Below, piece by piece: positions 16,640 to 25,492 of a DNA stretch of 37,305 nucleotides. The translations under genes and the position numbers were made by a program. How positions within the stretch are numbered: the first letter of the stretch is position 1; each line of letters begins with the position of its first letter. This DNA is from Bacteroidales bacterium (GTDB lineage Bacteria > Bacteroidota > Bacteroidia > Bacteroidales > GCA-2748055). The stretch covers positions 1-37,305 of the forward strand of contig JAOZUK010000028.1 of assembly GCA_029938715.1 (NCBI GenBank), given 5' to 3'. Under the pieces are notes generated by a model that saw only the letters and a program-made list of their open reading frames with translations, searched no databases and was not told the DNA's origin.

Positions 16640-17540
16640 TCACTTCACCCTCGTACCCCGATCTGATCTCTTCCAACAAATCGTGCTCACTGTGGCCCCA
16701 GTAGAGTATGTGATAGAGGACCACTTTCCCGGGCCGGGCTTGTGAAGCTATTTCGGCCAGCTCCAGGGTGGAGGTGTGATGTTCAGAGTGGTATATCTTC
16801 CAGGCCTCTGGTTTTGTGTCAAATCCTGCCTTGCTGTATACTTCGTGTACCAGTATATCTGCACCTTTTGCATATTCCGCGACCTTTTGGGAAGGTTTAC
16901 AATCGCCCGATATCACAATAACTTTGTCGGGAGTGGTGAATCGGAATCCCCATGCATTGGGCCATGTACCATGCGTGACCGGGAAGGCTTCCACGGTAAT
17001 GTTGCTGTCCCGATAGATCTCACCCTCCTTATCAAATTCATGGCAGTCTACTCTCCAGCCTTTATCGTTGGTGGGTTCTGCCCCGTAAACCCGGTAATTG
17101 ATATCCTCCCGGTAAGCCTCCAGAATGTGGTCGGTCATTGAAGCTGTACCTGTGGGGCCATAAACTGTTAGTGGTACATCTCTTCCCATCACCCATGGAG
17201 TGAAAATCAGGTCGGGATATCCGATGGTATGGTCAGAGTGGAGGTGAGTGAGAAATGCAATGTTCAGTTTGTGAATTTTAAGCGCTTCCATGGTACCTCC
17301 GTATCGAGGAGTAAGACTGGCAGCTTTTCGAATCAGCCCCGGGCCAAAGTCCACAATATAGGATGTTTCATTGACCACCAGGGCAAGTGCACATCCCGAC
17401 TGTTCGGGCGAGGGATTGGGATTTCCTGTACCCAGCAGTACCAGTTTGGTAGTTTCCGAGTCGGAGAAGTTTCTCTGGGCCATGCAGTGGGTTTGAGCGA
17501 TCCCAATCAGGACGAGAGTCAGAGATAATATTCGTTTCAT
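16611..17540 (-). CDS. Secreted metallo-beta-lactamase-fold hydrolase (RNase Z/arylsulfatase-like)
   Basis: 309 residues with signal peptide (MKRILSLTLVLIGIAQTHCMAQ). The zinc motif HLHSDH lies at residues 99-104; further ligands are expected in the VTHGTWP, ISGDCKPS and SEHHTS blocks, then VVLYHILYWG. The arrangement resembles ribonuclease Z, but the signal peptide argues against tRNA processing and for the secreted subgroup of unknown substrate. It overlaps the DUF4332 gene upstream by 4 nt (ATGA). Confidence 0.85.
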   Translation of the reverse strand: MKRILSLTLVLIGIAQTHCMAQRNFSDSETTKLVLLGTGNPNPSPEQSGCALALVVNETSYIVDFGPGLIRKAASLTPRYGGTMEALKIHKLNIAFLTHLHSDHTIGYPDLIFTPWVMGRDVPLTVYGPTGTASMTDHILEAYREDINYRVYGAEPTNDKGWRVDCHEFDKEGEIYRDSNITVEAFPVTHGTWPNAWGFRFTTPDKVIVISGDCKPSQKVAEYAKGADILVHEVYSKAGFDTKPEAWKIYHSEHHTSTLELAEIASQARPGKVVLYHILYWGHSEHDLLEEIRSGYEGEVIVGQDLDIF

Positions 17541-18181
17541 GATGATTTGCTTTTCATTTCACATTCAATTATTACCCTTGCATAACCGATGCAGTACTGG
17601 AGATCCTCTTCAGGAAACTGAAGAATACTTTTTACTTCGGCCACAGCAAATTCACTTACAGAACGAATACCTGCTTCATAACAAAACCTGGCCATAGTTC
17701 CACCCACTCCTGTTATCCTTGAAAGATCGCATAGTGCATACAACTCAAGCAGTCTTGCTTCGGGAATCCCCGTCTTCTGAGTAAATTCACTTCGTTGTTC
17801 ATGGGTCTGAACCATCTGGAAGAAATCCATGGTATTCTTGATGCCCTTCGATCTTAACGATTCGGTGTATTCAAAGGGAATCCCCGGAAAATTGGAGAGA
17901 GGGTGTGGCTTTGCCAGGTAAGATCCGGCCTCACGTTTCAACAGGACCAGGTATGGGTAGGGTAGGTTCCACCGGGATGAGAATGATTCCATCTTCTGTT
18001 TTGACCCCAGTTTCCTTATCAAATCCTTCAGATTGGAGATACCAGCCTCCACCAGTACCACAAATCTATCTTCCATCTTCTCGCGGAGCATCACCCTGCC
18101 GGGCAACATCCGTTTCGTGCGGATCAGCTGGAAAAAACGATCCAGAGAGATCAGGGAAGGATCCAGAGTATAATATTCCAT
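17537..18181 (-). CDS. DUF4332 (helix-hairpin-helix) protein
   Basis: 214 residues, cytosolic. The second half contains two helix-hairpin-helix-like repeats (LCDLSRITGVGGTMARFCYE near residues 150-170 and AVAEVKSILQFPEEDL after it), and the first half repeats an …EAGISNLKDLIRKLG… block near residues 48-60. These match the DUF4332 pattern. HhH modules usually bind DNA non-specifically, but DUF4332 has no firm function. It starts 2 nt after the GH13 stop and overlaps the next gene by 4 nt, an odd companion for secreted hydrolases. Confidence 0.72.
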   Translation of the reverse strand: MEYYTLDPSLISLDRFFQLIRTKRMLPGRVMLREKMEDRFVVLVEAGISNLKDLIRKLGSKQKMESFSSRWNLPYPYLVLLKREAGSYLAKPHPLSNFPGIPFEYTESLRSKGIKNTMDFFQMVQTHEQRSEFTQKTGIPEARLLELYALCDLSRITGVGGTMARFCYEAGIRSVSEFAVAEVKSILQFPEEDLQYCIGYARVIIECEMKSKSS

Positions 18182-18183
18182 TC

Positions 18184-19872
18184 TTATCTGTTCTTTATTC
18201 CAACCAGAGCCATTTCGTAGTCCGAGTCAAGCTTGATTTTGCCCTTGGTAACGATTGCAAATGTTTCGGAATAATAATCATATAGTTCTGTTCCCTCATC
18301 GAAGAAGGATTTGATATCAATTTCTTTAATTCCCTTACGCAGGTCCATGCCAACCACAACCTGGTCGGTGTAACCATCTCTTTCAAACCTGCGTGAAAAG
18401 GTGTAGGGTATCTGTTGGAGCATTTGATGCTTTCCTGCCCCAACTGCAGGATGATCCCTTCTGAACTTCCCCAGTTTCTGATAATGTTTCATGATTTCAT
18501 GGACACTAAAACCATTCCTTACCGTGTTGGATTCAATCTCTTCCCAATTCATGGGGCTTCGCAATGTAGCATCCCCGTTGGTACCGGGAATAATTAACTC
18601 CCTGGAGCTTTCATCCCCATAGTACACCTGGGAAGCCCCGGGACAGAGCAATAGTTTCGAGGCAGCCTCAATGGGTTTGATTCTCTCTCTGTCGAATGGG
18701 CCACCATCATCGTGGGAGCTTATATAGTTAAGCACTCCATATCCGGCCAGCTCGCCATGCAGCATTTCTGAATATTCAGAGAAGAGTTTTTCATAGGAGG
18801 AGGTGGCACTCTCTTTGAATTCAAAGTTGATCATGCTCTGTATGCCATTTTCAAAATAGTCCACTTTTCGGTCTCCAAATGAAAAATTCCTCCCTGCGGA
18901 GATCCCATATCCATATACTTCCGCCACCATAAAAAAGTCCTGATCGTCAAGTACCACATGGGGATTTTTACTCTTCCATGATTTAAAGGCCAATTGAGCT
19001 TCCTTATTCAGTTCACTCCATACCTCCTCTTCAATGTGCTTTGCAGTGTCGAGCCTGTATCCATCAATCCCGTATTTCCGGATATAATCGGTGAGCCATT
19101 TGATGATATAATACCTGGGAGCTCTGGGATACCCTGTTCGCTGAAAAAAGGCTTCCAGCTCACTGGTCTCCCGTTCCAACCGGCCTTCTTTCTTCCATTT
19201 TTCTAACAATTGGGAAGGAAGGGCTACAGGCTCAAGAGTTTCGGTCCTGATGTCGGGAAGGTTCTCCACCAGTGTGCAGGTAACTGTGGTTTCATAACTG
19301 TTGTAGGTGCATGCCGGAGAAGTTCGCACCCACTCTTCGGGCCACAGGGGATCTTGTTGGGTAACCGGACCTGTATGGTTGATGATCACATCCATCAGTA
19401 TCCTGATCCCATGTGAATGAGCTGCTTCCACAAGATTAGACAGGTCTTCTTCTGTCCCGAAATTGGGATCCATGCTGGTCCAGTCGCTGGTCCAGTAACC
19501 ATGGTAGCCATAGGTCATACCGGTCCCCTCATCGGTTCCGCCGTGAATCTGTTCAAACCAGGGTGTTAGCCAGAGTACAGTGATCCCCAGGTTATTAAAA
19601 TAGCCCTCCTGGATCTTCTGAATGACCCCTTTGATATCCCCCCCCTCAAATCCGCGAAGTTTTGCAGTTTGTCCGATTCGGTCAAAATTCAAATCGTTGG
19701 ATAGATCCCCATTCATAAACCTGTCGGTGAGCAGGAAATAGATATTGGCATTCTCCCAGAAAAATGGAGCTTCTACAACAATTTTCTGACCAGCATCCGA
19801 CCTGTGGCACGAATTAAATGTTATACCCACCGACATGACCCATATAATACTTATTATGAATGTTTTATACAT
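18184..19872 (-). CDS. GH13 alpha-amylase-family lipoprotein
   Basis: 562 residues from the ATG at 19872, one base after the stop of the preceding gene; the in-frame ATG at 19911 would lie within that gene. The N-terminus is a lipoprotein signal with lipobox ending at Cys22 (VGITFNSC). The GH13 regions are clear: LMDVIINHTGP (region I), DGYRLDTAKH with nucleophile Asp275, FMVAEVYGYG with acid Glu318, and ISSHDDGG with Asp388. It would hydrolyse or rearrange alpha-glucans, anchored in the envelope and probably periplasmic or surface-exposed. No Sus-type transport genes adjoin it, so it is not part of a standard polysaccharide utilisation locus. Confidence 0.92.
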   Translation of the reverse strand: MYKTFIISIIWVMSVGITFNSCHRSDAGQKIVVEAPFFWENANIYFLLTDRFMNGDLSNDLNFDRIGQTAKLRGFEGGDIKGVIQKIQEGYFNNLGITVLWLTPWFEQIHGGTDEGTGMTYGYHGYWTSDWTSMDPNFGTEEDLSNLVEAAHSHGIRILMDVIINHTGPVTQQDPLWPEEWVRTSPACTYNSYETTVTCTLVENLPDIRTETLEPVALPSQLLEKWKKEGRLERETSELEAFFQRTGYPRAPRYYIIKWLTDYIRKYGIDGYRLDTAKHIEEEVWSELNKEAQLAFKSWKSKNPHVVLDDQDFFMVAEVYGYGISAGRNFSFGDRKVDYFENGIQSMINFEFKESATSSYEKLFSEYSEMLHGELAGYGVLNYISSHDDGGPFDRERIKPIEAASKLLLCPGASQVYYGDESSRELIIPGTNGDATLRSPMNWEEIESNTVRNGFSVHEIMKHYQKLGKFRRDHPAVGAGKHQMLQQIPYTFSRRFERDGYTDQVVVGMDLRKGIKEIDIKSFFDEGTELYDYYSETFAIVTKGKIKLDSDYEMALVGIKNR

Positions 19873-19873
19873 A

Positions 19874-20884
19874 TCAATCTTTTTGGTTGGATAGAAGGAG
19901 TACTTTTCCATTGCTCATGTTCCCGGTATATTGAGTAATGGCATTTTCCACATCTTCCAGAAAGAAAGTCTGGCTAATTTGAGAGGAGAGGGCATCGCTC
20001 AACTGTTTTTTTACCCTGTTGATAAATGTTAGTTTAAAAAGTAATCCTTTGGTTTGCAGCCAGTTTCCAAGTTGAAAACCAGTGAGGCGTTTATCCCCTA
20101 CGATCAGCTGACCGGGATCCACATTCATGGGGTCACCTGACAGCCTTGCGTAGGATACCAGGGTGGACCCGGAAGGAGCTGCACTGAGCAGCTGAGAGGA
20201 GTGGTGGCCAGCTACCGCATCCAAAAAAAGGGTGGCGCCCAGCTCAGAGGCGAGTGTTGTTAATTCCGATTCAAATAATCTATCCTGACTGTTTAACACA
20301 TAGGTTGCTCCCATATCTTTCAACACCTCCACATGTGTACTGTTTCTGACAATATTGATCAGAGGAATTCCATGGGCGGCAGAGAGCCTGATCAACATCT
20401 TTCCCAGGGCACTTGCTGCTGCATTATTAACCATGGCGGGGTGTTTTCCTGTTTTCGCCATATGCAGAAATGCCATGGCTGTCATGGGATTAACCACCAT
20501 CATGGATCCCTGCTCCAGGGTTACAGATGGGGGCAGAGGAATGGTTCGCATGGCAGATGTGACCATAAATTCGGCCCAGGTTCCATCTGCTTCAGGATTG
20601 GGTGTGCAGGCCACTCTTTTCCCATTTCTCATACCTGCCATAAGCCCACCTCCTGAACCTACCACCATTCCGCTTCCTTCCAGTCCCGGGGTAAAGGGGT
20701 AGTTGCGATCCAGATACCCTCCCTTTAACAGGGCCAGATCAGATGGATTTATGGGCGAGGCTGCCATTCTTACCAACACCTCTCCTTTACCGGGTTGAGG
20801 TACTGGGATAGTTTCTACCACCGGCTTACCGTCGGGGCTGTGCTGTCTGACAGCTAGCATGTTCCTGGGAACCTGGATTTTCAT
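19874..20884 (-). CDS. MDR-family zinc-independent NADPH reductase (quinone oxidoreductase-like)
   Basis: 336 residues from the ATG at 20884, which overlaps the NTPase stop as ATGA; an in-frame ATG lies 9 nt earlier. The GroES-like half has VRMAASPINPSDLALLKG and FTPGLEGSGMVV; the Rossmann half carries NNAAASALGKM at the dinucleotide-binding position and LNSQD, DAVAGHH. The Cys/His zinc ligands of alcohol dehydrogenases are not evident, and the SPINPSD motif is that of quinone oxidoreductase or 2-enoyl reductase members. It probably reduces an activated double bond or quinone with NADPH. Substrate unknown. Confidence 0.85.
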   Translation of the reverse strand: MKIQVPRNMLAVRQHSPDGKPVVETIPVPQPGKGEVLVRMAASPINPSDLALLKGGYLDRNYPFTPGLEGSGMVVGSGGGLMAGMRNGKRVACTPNPEADGTWAEFMVTSAMRTIPLPPSVTLEQGSMMVVNPMTAMAFLHMAKTGKHPAMVNNAAASALGKMLIRLSAAHGIPLINIVRNSTHVEVLKDMGATYVLNSQDRLFESELTTLASELGATLFLDAVAGHHSSQLLSAAPSGSTLVSYARLSGDPMNVDPGQLIVGDKRLTGFQLGNWLQTKGLLFKLTFINRVKKQLSDALSSQISQTFFLEDVENAITQYTGNMSNGKVLLLSNQKD

Positions 20885-21414
20885 AGCATCCATTTATGGG
20901 TTAGGTCTTCAATTGTTTTTATTGTAAACAGATGATTTTCGGGAATTTTCCACTTTTCGATTACCTCAGGGAGAATCTGTTGCCTTACAATCCACAACTG
21001 GGTAACCGAACTGATTTTAACCAGATTGTCAAGGGCTTTTGACCACCCGATGCCTTCCAGTTCCATAGGTCCCACTTCATCGATGACAATCAGGTCGGCA
21101 TCTCTCTTTATGCTCTCACTAATCCATGTAGCACCACGAATAAAAGCCTCGGGATTGAAAAAGAAACGCCTGTATTTCACCCACCCCTTCTTCTCCCTTT
21201 CACTTCCCATGGGAATCTGGTCTCCTGTCTCTATATTTTCCAGGTCAAAGGCAGAACGTTTGCCTTCTGAAAATGAACCAGGACAAAGGAATCCCATCAC
21301 CTTAACTCCTCTGTTTCTTAATTGGGTGACCTTCTCAGAAACTGTGGTGGTTTTACCCCCCTGAACCGGTCCGGTCAGCACAAAAATGTGATGGTGTCTT
21401 GTTAAATCATTCAT
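20881..21414 (-). CDS. THEP1-family nucleoside triphosphatase
   Basis: 177 residues, P-loop protein. Walker A is GPVQGGKTT (residues 15-23) and Walker B is LIVIDEVGPMELEG. The DEVGPMEL motif and size are those of the THEP1/NTPase_1 family (PF03266), which hydrolyses NTPs in vitro and whose biological role is unclear. It overlaps the MDR gene by 4 nt and is followed by six more closely packed genes. A 112-nt gap separates it from the methyltransferase gene upstream, so a new transcription unit may start here. Confidence 0.82.
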   Translation of the reverse strand: MNDLTRHHHIFVLTGPVQGGKTTTVSEKVTQLRNRGVKVMGFLCPGSFSEGKRSAFDLENIETGDQIPMGSEREKKGWVKYRRFFFNPEAFIRGATWISESIKRDADLIVIDEVGPMELEGIGWSKALDNLVKISSVTQLWIVRQQILPEVIEKWKIPENHLFTIKTIEDLTHKWML

Positions 21415-21455
21415 CAGACGATAAAAATAGGTAAAAAGAGAGAAAACCTGCCTGA

Positions 21456-21526
21456 CTATCTAACCTTATATGCTTCCCGAGCATTTACCAGCAGCTGATC
21501 CAGCAGCCTGGTTCTTTGCACCGGAG
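21456..21526 (-). other. Coding-like tail after the methyltransferase stop, origin unknown
   Basis: Within the gap between the methyltransferase stop (21527) and the NTPase start (21414), one minus-strand frame stays open through the stop and ends in TAG at 21458-21456. It reads DLTPVQRTRLLDQLLVNAREA after the methyltransferase end, which looks like ordinary amphipathic protein sequence rather than random DNA. It has no start codon and is out of frame with the methyltransferase. It may be the remnant of a lost gene or a frame-shifted C-terminus. Confidence 0.25.
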
Positions 21527-22174
21527 TCAGATCAAAATCTGTGATGGCTTGAAAACATAAAAATATGCAGTGGAGAGTCTACCGGATCTTTTTGTATAAC
21601 TGCGGGGGAAAACATGAACCAACTCATTGTAATTAACCAGTAATTTGAACATGCTGCCCAAAGTAAACTTATTCACATGCTCCCTGTGTCTGTCCCGGAT
21701 ACCGAGTACGGGCACCGAGATCAAGAAAACACCCCCAGGTATTACAAGCTCCCATAACCGGTCCATATAAAATTTATAGTCGGTTATGTGTTCGAGAACC
21801 TGGGAGGACATTACCAGGTCCAGAGAATCATTTTCCATTGAAATCAGATCGGGAAGATATGAAAAATGGTTGCCATTATCATCCTTCTCTCCCAGGAGTT
21901 CATTTTTTGCAAAGTCCAGGGAAATGGCACTGTGGTCAACCAGGTAAAAACGGGTATTTTTTAATTGTTTTGAGAGATAATGAATATTCCCTCCGAGTCC
22001 CGAACCAAAATCCAGTATGGAGCCAGCCTCATTAAACAAATGCATAATCTTCTGCAGGCCCTTCTCATCGACACGAAGTTGTTTCTTATCTATTTGCTTG
22101 TTATAAGCATTGTCCCAATAGCTTTCAGTATTTGGATTTATTAGGGATCTAATTCTTTCTTTCAAAAAAATCAT
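21527..22174 (-). CDS. Class I SAM-dependent methyltransferase
   Basis: 215 residues. SAM-binding motif I is ILDFGSGLGGNIHYLS (about residues 54-69), motif II reads RFYLVDHSAISLDFAKN, and SSQVLEHITDY and LVIPGGVFLISVPV are the post-I blocks of the Methyltransf_11/23 group. The substrate cannot be told. Its ATG overlaps the decarboxylase stop by 4 nt (ATGA), so it is coupled to it. The C-terminus ends rather abruptly (FKPSQILI) and a coding-like stretch follows in another frame. Confidence 0.82.
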   Translation of the reverse strand: MIFLKERIRSLINPNTESYWDNAYNKQIDKKQLRVDEKGLQKIMHLFNEAGSILDFGSGLGGNIHYLSKQLKNTRFYLVDHSAISLDFAKNELLGEKDDNGNHFSYLPDLISMENDSLDLVMSSQVLEHITDYKFYMDRLWELVIPGGVFLISVPVLGIRDRHREHVNKFTLGSMFKLLVNYNELVHVFPRSYTKRSGRLSTAYFYVFKPSQILI

Positions 22175-23613
22175 TGTATGCCATTTGTTTCTAATTTTGA
22201 TAAAACGTTTTCTGCTGCCGAACGGATCTCACCTAAAGCTAGTTCCACATGCTCCTTTTCCACATAAGTCTGTCCAATAACCATTCTGATCGTATAGAGG
22301 TCATTGATCTTTGTATGGGTGAGAAAAAGTTTGCCGCTCCGGTTGATCTCTTCCAAGAAACTTTCATTGAGTTTATTTAGCATCTCGTTTGAATCCATGC
22401 CTTCAGGGTGAAGCCTGAAACAGGTGAAATTCAGAAATGGTTTCATGGCAAGCTCCATACCCGGTGCACCTTGAATGATCTCTGAAAATTCCAGATTTAG
22501 TTGAATATGTTTTCGAAGCTTCTCCTGTATGCCTTCAATCCCCATGCTCCGCAAAACAAACCACAACTTGAGTGCCCTGAACCGTCGGCCAAGCGGAACT
22601 CCCCAGTCGCGGTAATCATTTACCAGTCCGCGGGATTTTGTTTTCAGATACTCAGGAAGTACTTCAAAGGTTTTAATCAGGAGTTCTGCTTTTTTTACAA
22701 AGTATACAGAACAATCAAAATTGGTAAACATCCATTTGTGTGGATTAAATACAAAGCTATCTACCTGTTCAATCCCTTCAATCATCCATCTGTATTCAGG
22801 AAGAAGCAGAGCAGTTCCGGCATATGCCGCATCCACATGCAACCAGATATGGTGCTTTTTGCAAATGGCAGCAATCTCTTTAAGGGGATCCACAGCCAGT
22901 GTCCCTGTAGTACCTATGGCCGCAACGACTGCACAGGGACGATGCCCCTGTGCCAGGTCTGTCCTGATCTGTTTTTCAAGCAATTCGGGGTTCAAACTCA
23001 TTTGCTGATCTGTACTGATTTTAACCAGGTTCCTTTTACCTATCCCACATATACCCACAGCTTTCTCAATGGAAGAGTGGGTTTCTGTGGAGCAGTAAAC
23101 TCTGAGGTTATTGGGCACTCCCTCTTCATTTGAGGTAAAATTAGTTGAGACCTCCCTGGCAGTGAGAAGGGCTACCAAAGAGGCAGAGGAAGCGCTGTCC
23201 TGGATTACCCCTTCATAATCCCCGGGAATTCCCATGGCATCCCTTAGCCATTCTGCCATTCGTTGTTCAAGCTCAGCAGCTGCCGGAGAGGTGTCCCAGA
23301 TCATGCATTGTGCTCCAATGGCAGAGGTAATACACTCGGCCAGTATAGATTCCACTGAACTATTGGCTGGAAAATAGGCATGGAAGTTGGGGTGTTGCCA
23401 GTGTGTAATCCCTGGCATAATTACCTCATCAAGATCTTTTATGATTTGTTCAAGAGATTCTGGCTTTTGAGGAACTTTTGCAGGGATCTGACCATAGATA
23501 TCACCAGGAGCCACAGGAGACTTCACCGGAAAATCAGAAATATTATTTAAATATTGATCAATCCACTCAATAATTTCAGTGGAATCAGTTTTAAAATCTT
23601 TTGGCTCTAGCAT
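22171..23613 (-). CDS. Group II PLP-dependent decarboxylase (aromatic-L-amino-acid decarboxylase-like)
   Basis: 480 residues, the standard length for this family. The PLP lysine is Lys293 in FNPHKWMFTNFD, with HVDAAYAGTALLLPEYRW upstream (cofactor Asp in VDAAYAG) and the N-terminal WQHPNFHAYFPANSS block of DOPA/tyrosine/tryptophan decarboxylases. The enzyme would release CO2 from an aromatic L-amino acid to give an amine such as tyramine, tryptamine or phenylethylamine; which one is not clear. No antiporter gene adjoins, so an acid-resistance role is not supported. It heads the minus-strand run; the region before the start is shared with the divergent peroxidase gene. Confidence 0.9.
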   Translation of the reverse strand: MLEPKDFKTDSTEIIEWIDQYLNNISDFPVKSPVAPGDIYGQIPAKVPQKPESLEQIIKDLDEVIMPGITHWQHPNFHAYFPANSSVESILAECITSAIGAQCMIWDTSPAAAELEQRMAEWLRDAMGIPGDYEGVIQDSASSASLVALLTAREVSTNFTSNEEGVPNNLRVYCSTETHSSIEKAVGICGIGKRNLVKISTDQQMSLNPELLEKQIRTDLAQGHRPCAVVAAIGTTGTLAVDPLKEIAAICKKHHIWLHVDAAYAGTALLLPEYRWMIEGIEQVDSFVFNPHKWMFTNFDCSVYFVKKAELLIKTFEVLPEYLKTKSRGLVNDYRDWGVPLGRRFRALKLWFVLRSMGIEGIQEKLRKHIQLNLEFSEIIQGAPGMELAMKPFLNFTCFRLHPEGMDSNEMLNKLNESFLEEINRSGKLFLTHTKINDLYTIRMVIGQTYVEKEHVELALGEIRSAAENVLSKLETNGIQ

Positions 23614-23673
23614 AATTGCCCTAAAATTAATAATTTTCCACTATCCTAATTTATGAATATAAGATTGAAGAAT

Positions 23674-24822
23674 ATGTCGCACTCCCCATCTAACCATTTG
23701 CGATTAGCTATTTATCTGGTCGTACTGTCATTTCTTCTGTGCCATTGCTCCCTGAGAAATAAGGTGGACGAAAATCCCAGCCTTACTCAAAAGGAACAAT
23801 TGGGAAAATTTCTTTTTTTCGAAGAGGGGCTATCCACACCGGAAGGACAATCTTGTGCCACCTGTCACGATCCAGATGTTGGATTTGCCGATCCTTTGAA
23901 TGAGCTGCCTGTTTCGAGGGGGGCTGTCCACGGACTCTATGGGAACCGGAACGATATGCCTGTTTCCTATTCCATGTATGTACCTCCCTTGCATTACGAT
24001 TCTGCCGAACAGGTATGGGTTGGAGGTCTGTTCTGGGATGGGAGGGCAAATTCACTCACGGAACAGGCCATGGGTCCTCCTCTGAATCCACTGGAGATGG
24101 CCAATCCCGATACAGCTGCCATAGCTGATAAAATCAGGAGATTAGACTATTCGGACCGGTTCGGGGAAATCTATGGGGAAAATGCCCTGAATGATCCCGA
24201 CTCGGCGTTCTTTTACATGGCAGACGCCCTTGCAGCATATGAACGGTCGGCGGAAGTTAATCCATTTAGCTCTAAATTCGACCTCTGGCAAAGAGGGGAA
24301 TCGGCACTTACCGAGCAGGAACAGCGAGGATTTATGCTGTTTGTGGTGGAGAGCAAGGGCAATTGTGCTGCGTGCCATCCACACACACCGCTTGAAGACG
24401 GAACTCCTGCCATGTTCACAGACTTCACTTACGATAACCTGGGGGTACCTCCCAATGCTGAAAGCCCATTTTACCTCCTCTCTTCAGATCATAATCCTGA
24501 GGGATTTAACTACAGAGATCCTGGTCTGGCAGAAACACTGAGTGACCTGGCTGAACTGGGGAAATTCAGGGTTCCCACCCTGAGAAATGTGGCTATAACG
24601 CCTCCTTACTTACATAATGGCATATTTAAAACCCTTTACCAGGTAGTGGCATTCTACAATACGCGGGATGTGGCACCATGGCCAGAACCTGAGACTTCAG
24701 CAAATATAAATGTAGATGAAATGGGTAACCTGGGACTCACCAACCAGGAGGTGGAGGATATCGTAGCTTTCCTGAAGACACTGAGCGACGGATGGCATCA
24801 TCAGGAAATCATTAACCCTTGA
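23674..24822 (+). CDS. Di-heme cytochrome c peroxidase-family lipoprotein
   Basis: 382 residues from the ATG at 23674; an in-frame ATG at 23653 is also possible. The signal ends in a lipobox (LSFLLC or LLCHC), so the protein is lipid-anchored in the envelope. Two haem c sites are present: CATCH (residues 61-65) and CAACH (231-235), separated as in the CcpA/MauG family. Family blocks include FWDGRANSLTEQAMGPPLNPLEM and FRVPTLRNVAITPPYLHNG. It reduces peroxide with electrons from a small carrier, or, in MauG-like members, oxidises other substrates. Its 3' end overlaps the convergent LysE gene by 11 nt. Confidence 0.92.
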   Translation: MSHSPSNHLRLAIYLVVLSFLLCHCSLRNKVDENPSLTQKEQLGKFLFFEEGLSTPEGQSCATCHDPDVGFADPLNELPVSRGAVHGLYGNRNDMPVSYSMYVPPLHYDSAEQVWVGGLFWDGRANSLTEQAMGPPLNPLEMANPDTAAIADKIRRLDYSDRFGEIYGENALNDPDSAFFYMADALAAYERSAEVNPFSSKFDLWQRGESALTEQEQRGFMLFVVESKGNCAACHPHTPLEDGTPAMFTDFTYDNLGVPPNAESPFYLLSSDHNPEGFNYRDPGLAETLSDLAELGKFRVPTLRNVAITPPYLHNGIFKTLYQVVAFYNTRDVAPWPEPETSANINVDEMGNLGLTNQEVEDIVAFLKTLSDGWHHQEIINP

Positions 24823-25465
24823 AAAACAGGATGCTGTTATAGATCATATCCAGGGCAAAATAGGCAAATGCAAGAGCAAAAGTCTTAAAAAGCACAGGGA
24901 TTACCCTGGGTTTTGATAAGATCCTCCTGAACTTGGAGAATAGAAACGCAACAACCAGGGTGGAAAGAAGCCAACCCATCTGCACCAGTCCCATAAAGAG
25001 GTACTGACCCAGATAGACCTGGTCACTGAGTAGTATCGCTTTGGGGATGCAAATGGTGATCCAGTAAGTCCACAGCACCCCGTTAGAGAGAATCATTATA
25101 ATGACTTTCCAGAAGCCGAAGTGCACCTTCTGGCCTGTATCCAGTGTCTTTATTCGCCAGAGGGAGAGAGAGATCCATATGAGTATTCCGGCACCGGCCA
25201 GGGAGAGTCCCCTGAAGAAAGCTTCATTGAAATTCAGGGAATCGAGCAACATCATGCTGATTACAGCTACCAATGATTCGGTCACCAGGGCTATAAAAAT
25301 AATCCGCAGGCTTTTCATGAAACCCGATTGCAGGATTTCAGTAAAGACCGCTGTAATCACAGGTCCGGGGATAACACCTCCGATCAGCCCCAGCATAAAT
25401 GCGACAACAAGTTCGTGGATCATAGCTAAAAAAATAGGAGACCACCCAGTTAGAGCAGCCTCCAT
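24812..25465 (-). CDS. LysE/RhtB-family transporter
   Basis: 217 residues, inner membrane, with about six hydrophobic segments. The family landmark GLIGGVIPGPVITAVFTEILQSGFMKSL (starting near residue 21) matches the LysE-type G-x-x-x-PGP opening. Members export amino acids or similar metabolites; the substrate is unknown. It begins 27 nt after the stop of the small barrel gene, so the two may be co-transcribed. Confidence 0.75.
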   Translation of the reverse strand: MEAALTGWSPIFLAMIHELVVAFMLGLIGGVIPGPVITAVFTEILQSGFMKSLRIIFIALVTESLVAVISMMLLDSLNFNEAFFRGLSLAGAGILIWISLSLWRIKTLDTGQKVHFGFWKVIIMILSNGVLWTYWITICIPKAILLSDQVYLGQYLFMGLVQMGWLLSTLVVAFLFSKFRRILSKPRVIPVLFKTFALAFAYFALDMIYNSILFFKG

Positions 25466-25492
25466 GCTTAGTAGTAGTTTGGAGTTTCTGGT

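Noticed and set aside
18184-19872. Polysaccharide utilisation locus around the GH13 gene
   Set aside because: No SusC/SusD-type genes or sensor regulators are adjacent, and the neighbours are unrelated hydrolases.
22501-23133. Plus-strand frame of 210 codons
   Set aside because: Antisense to the PLP decarboxylase, which is intact.
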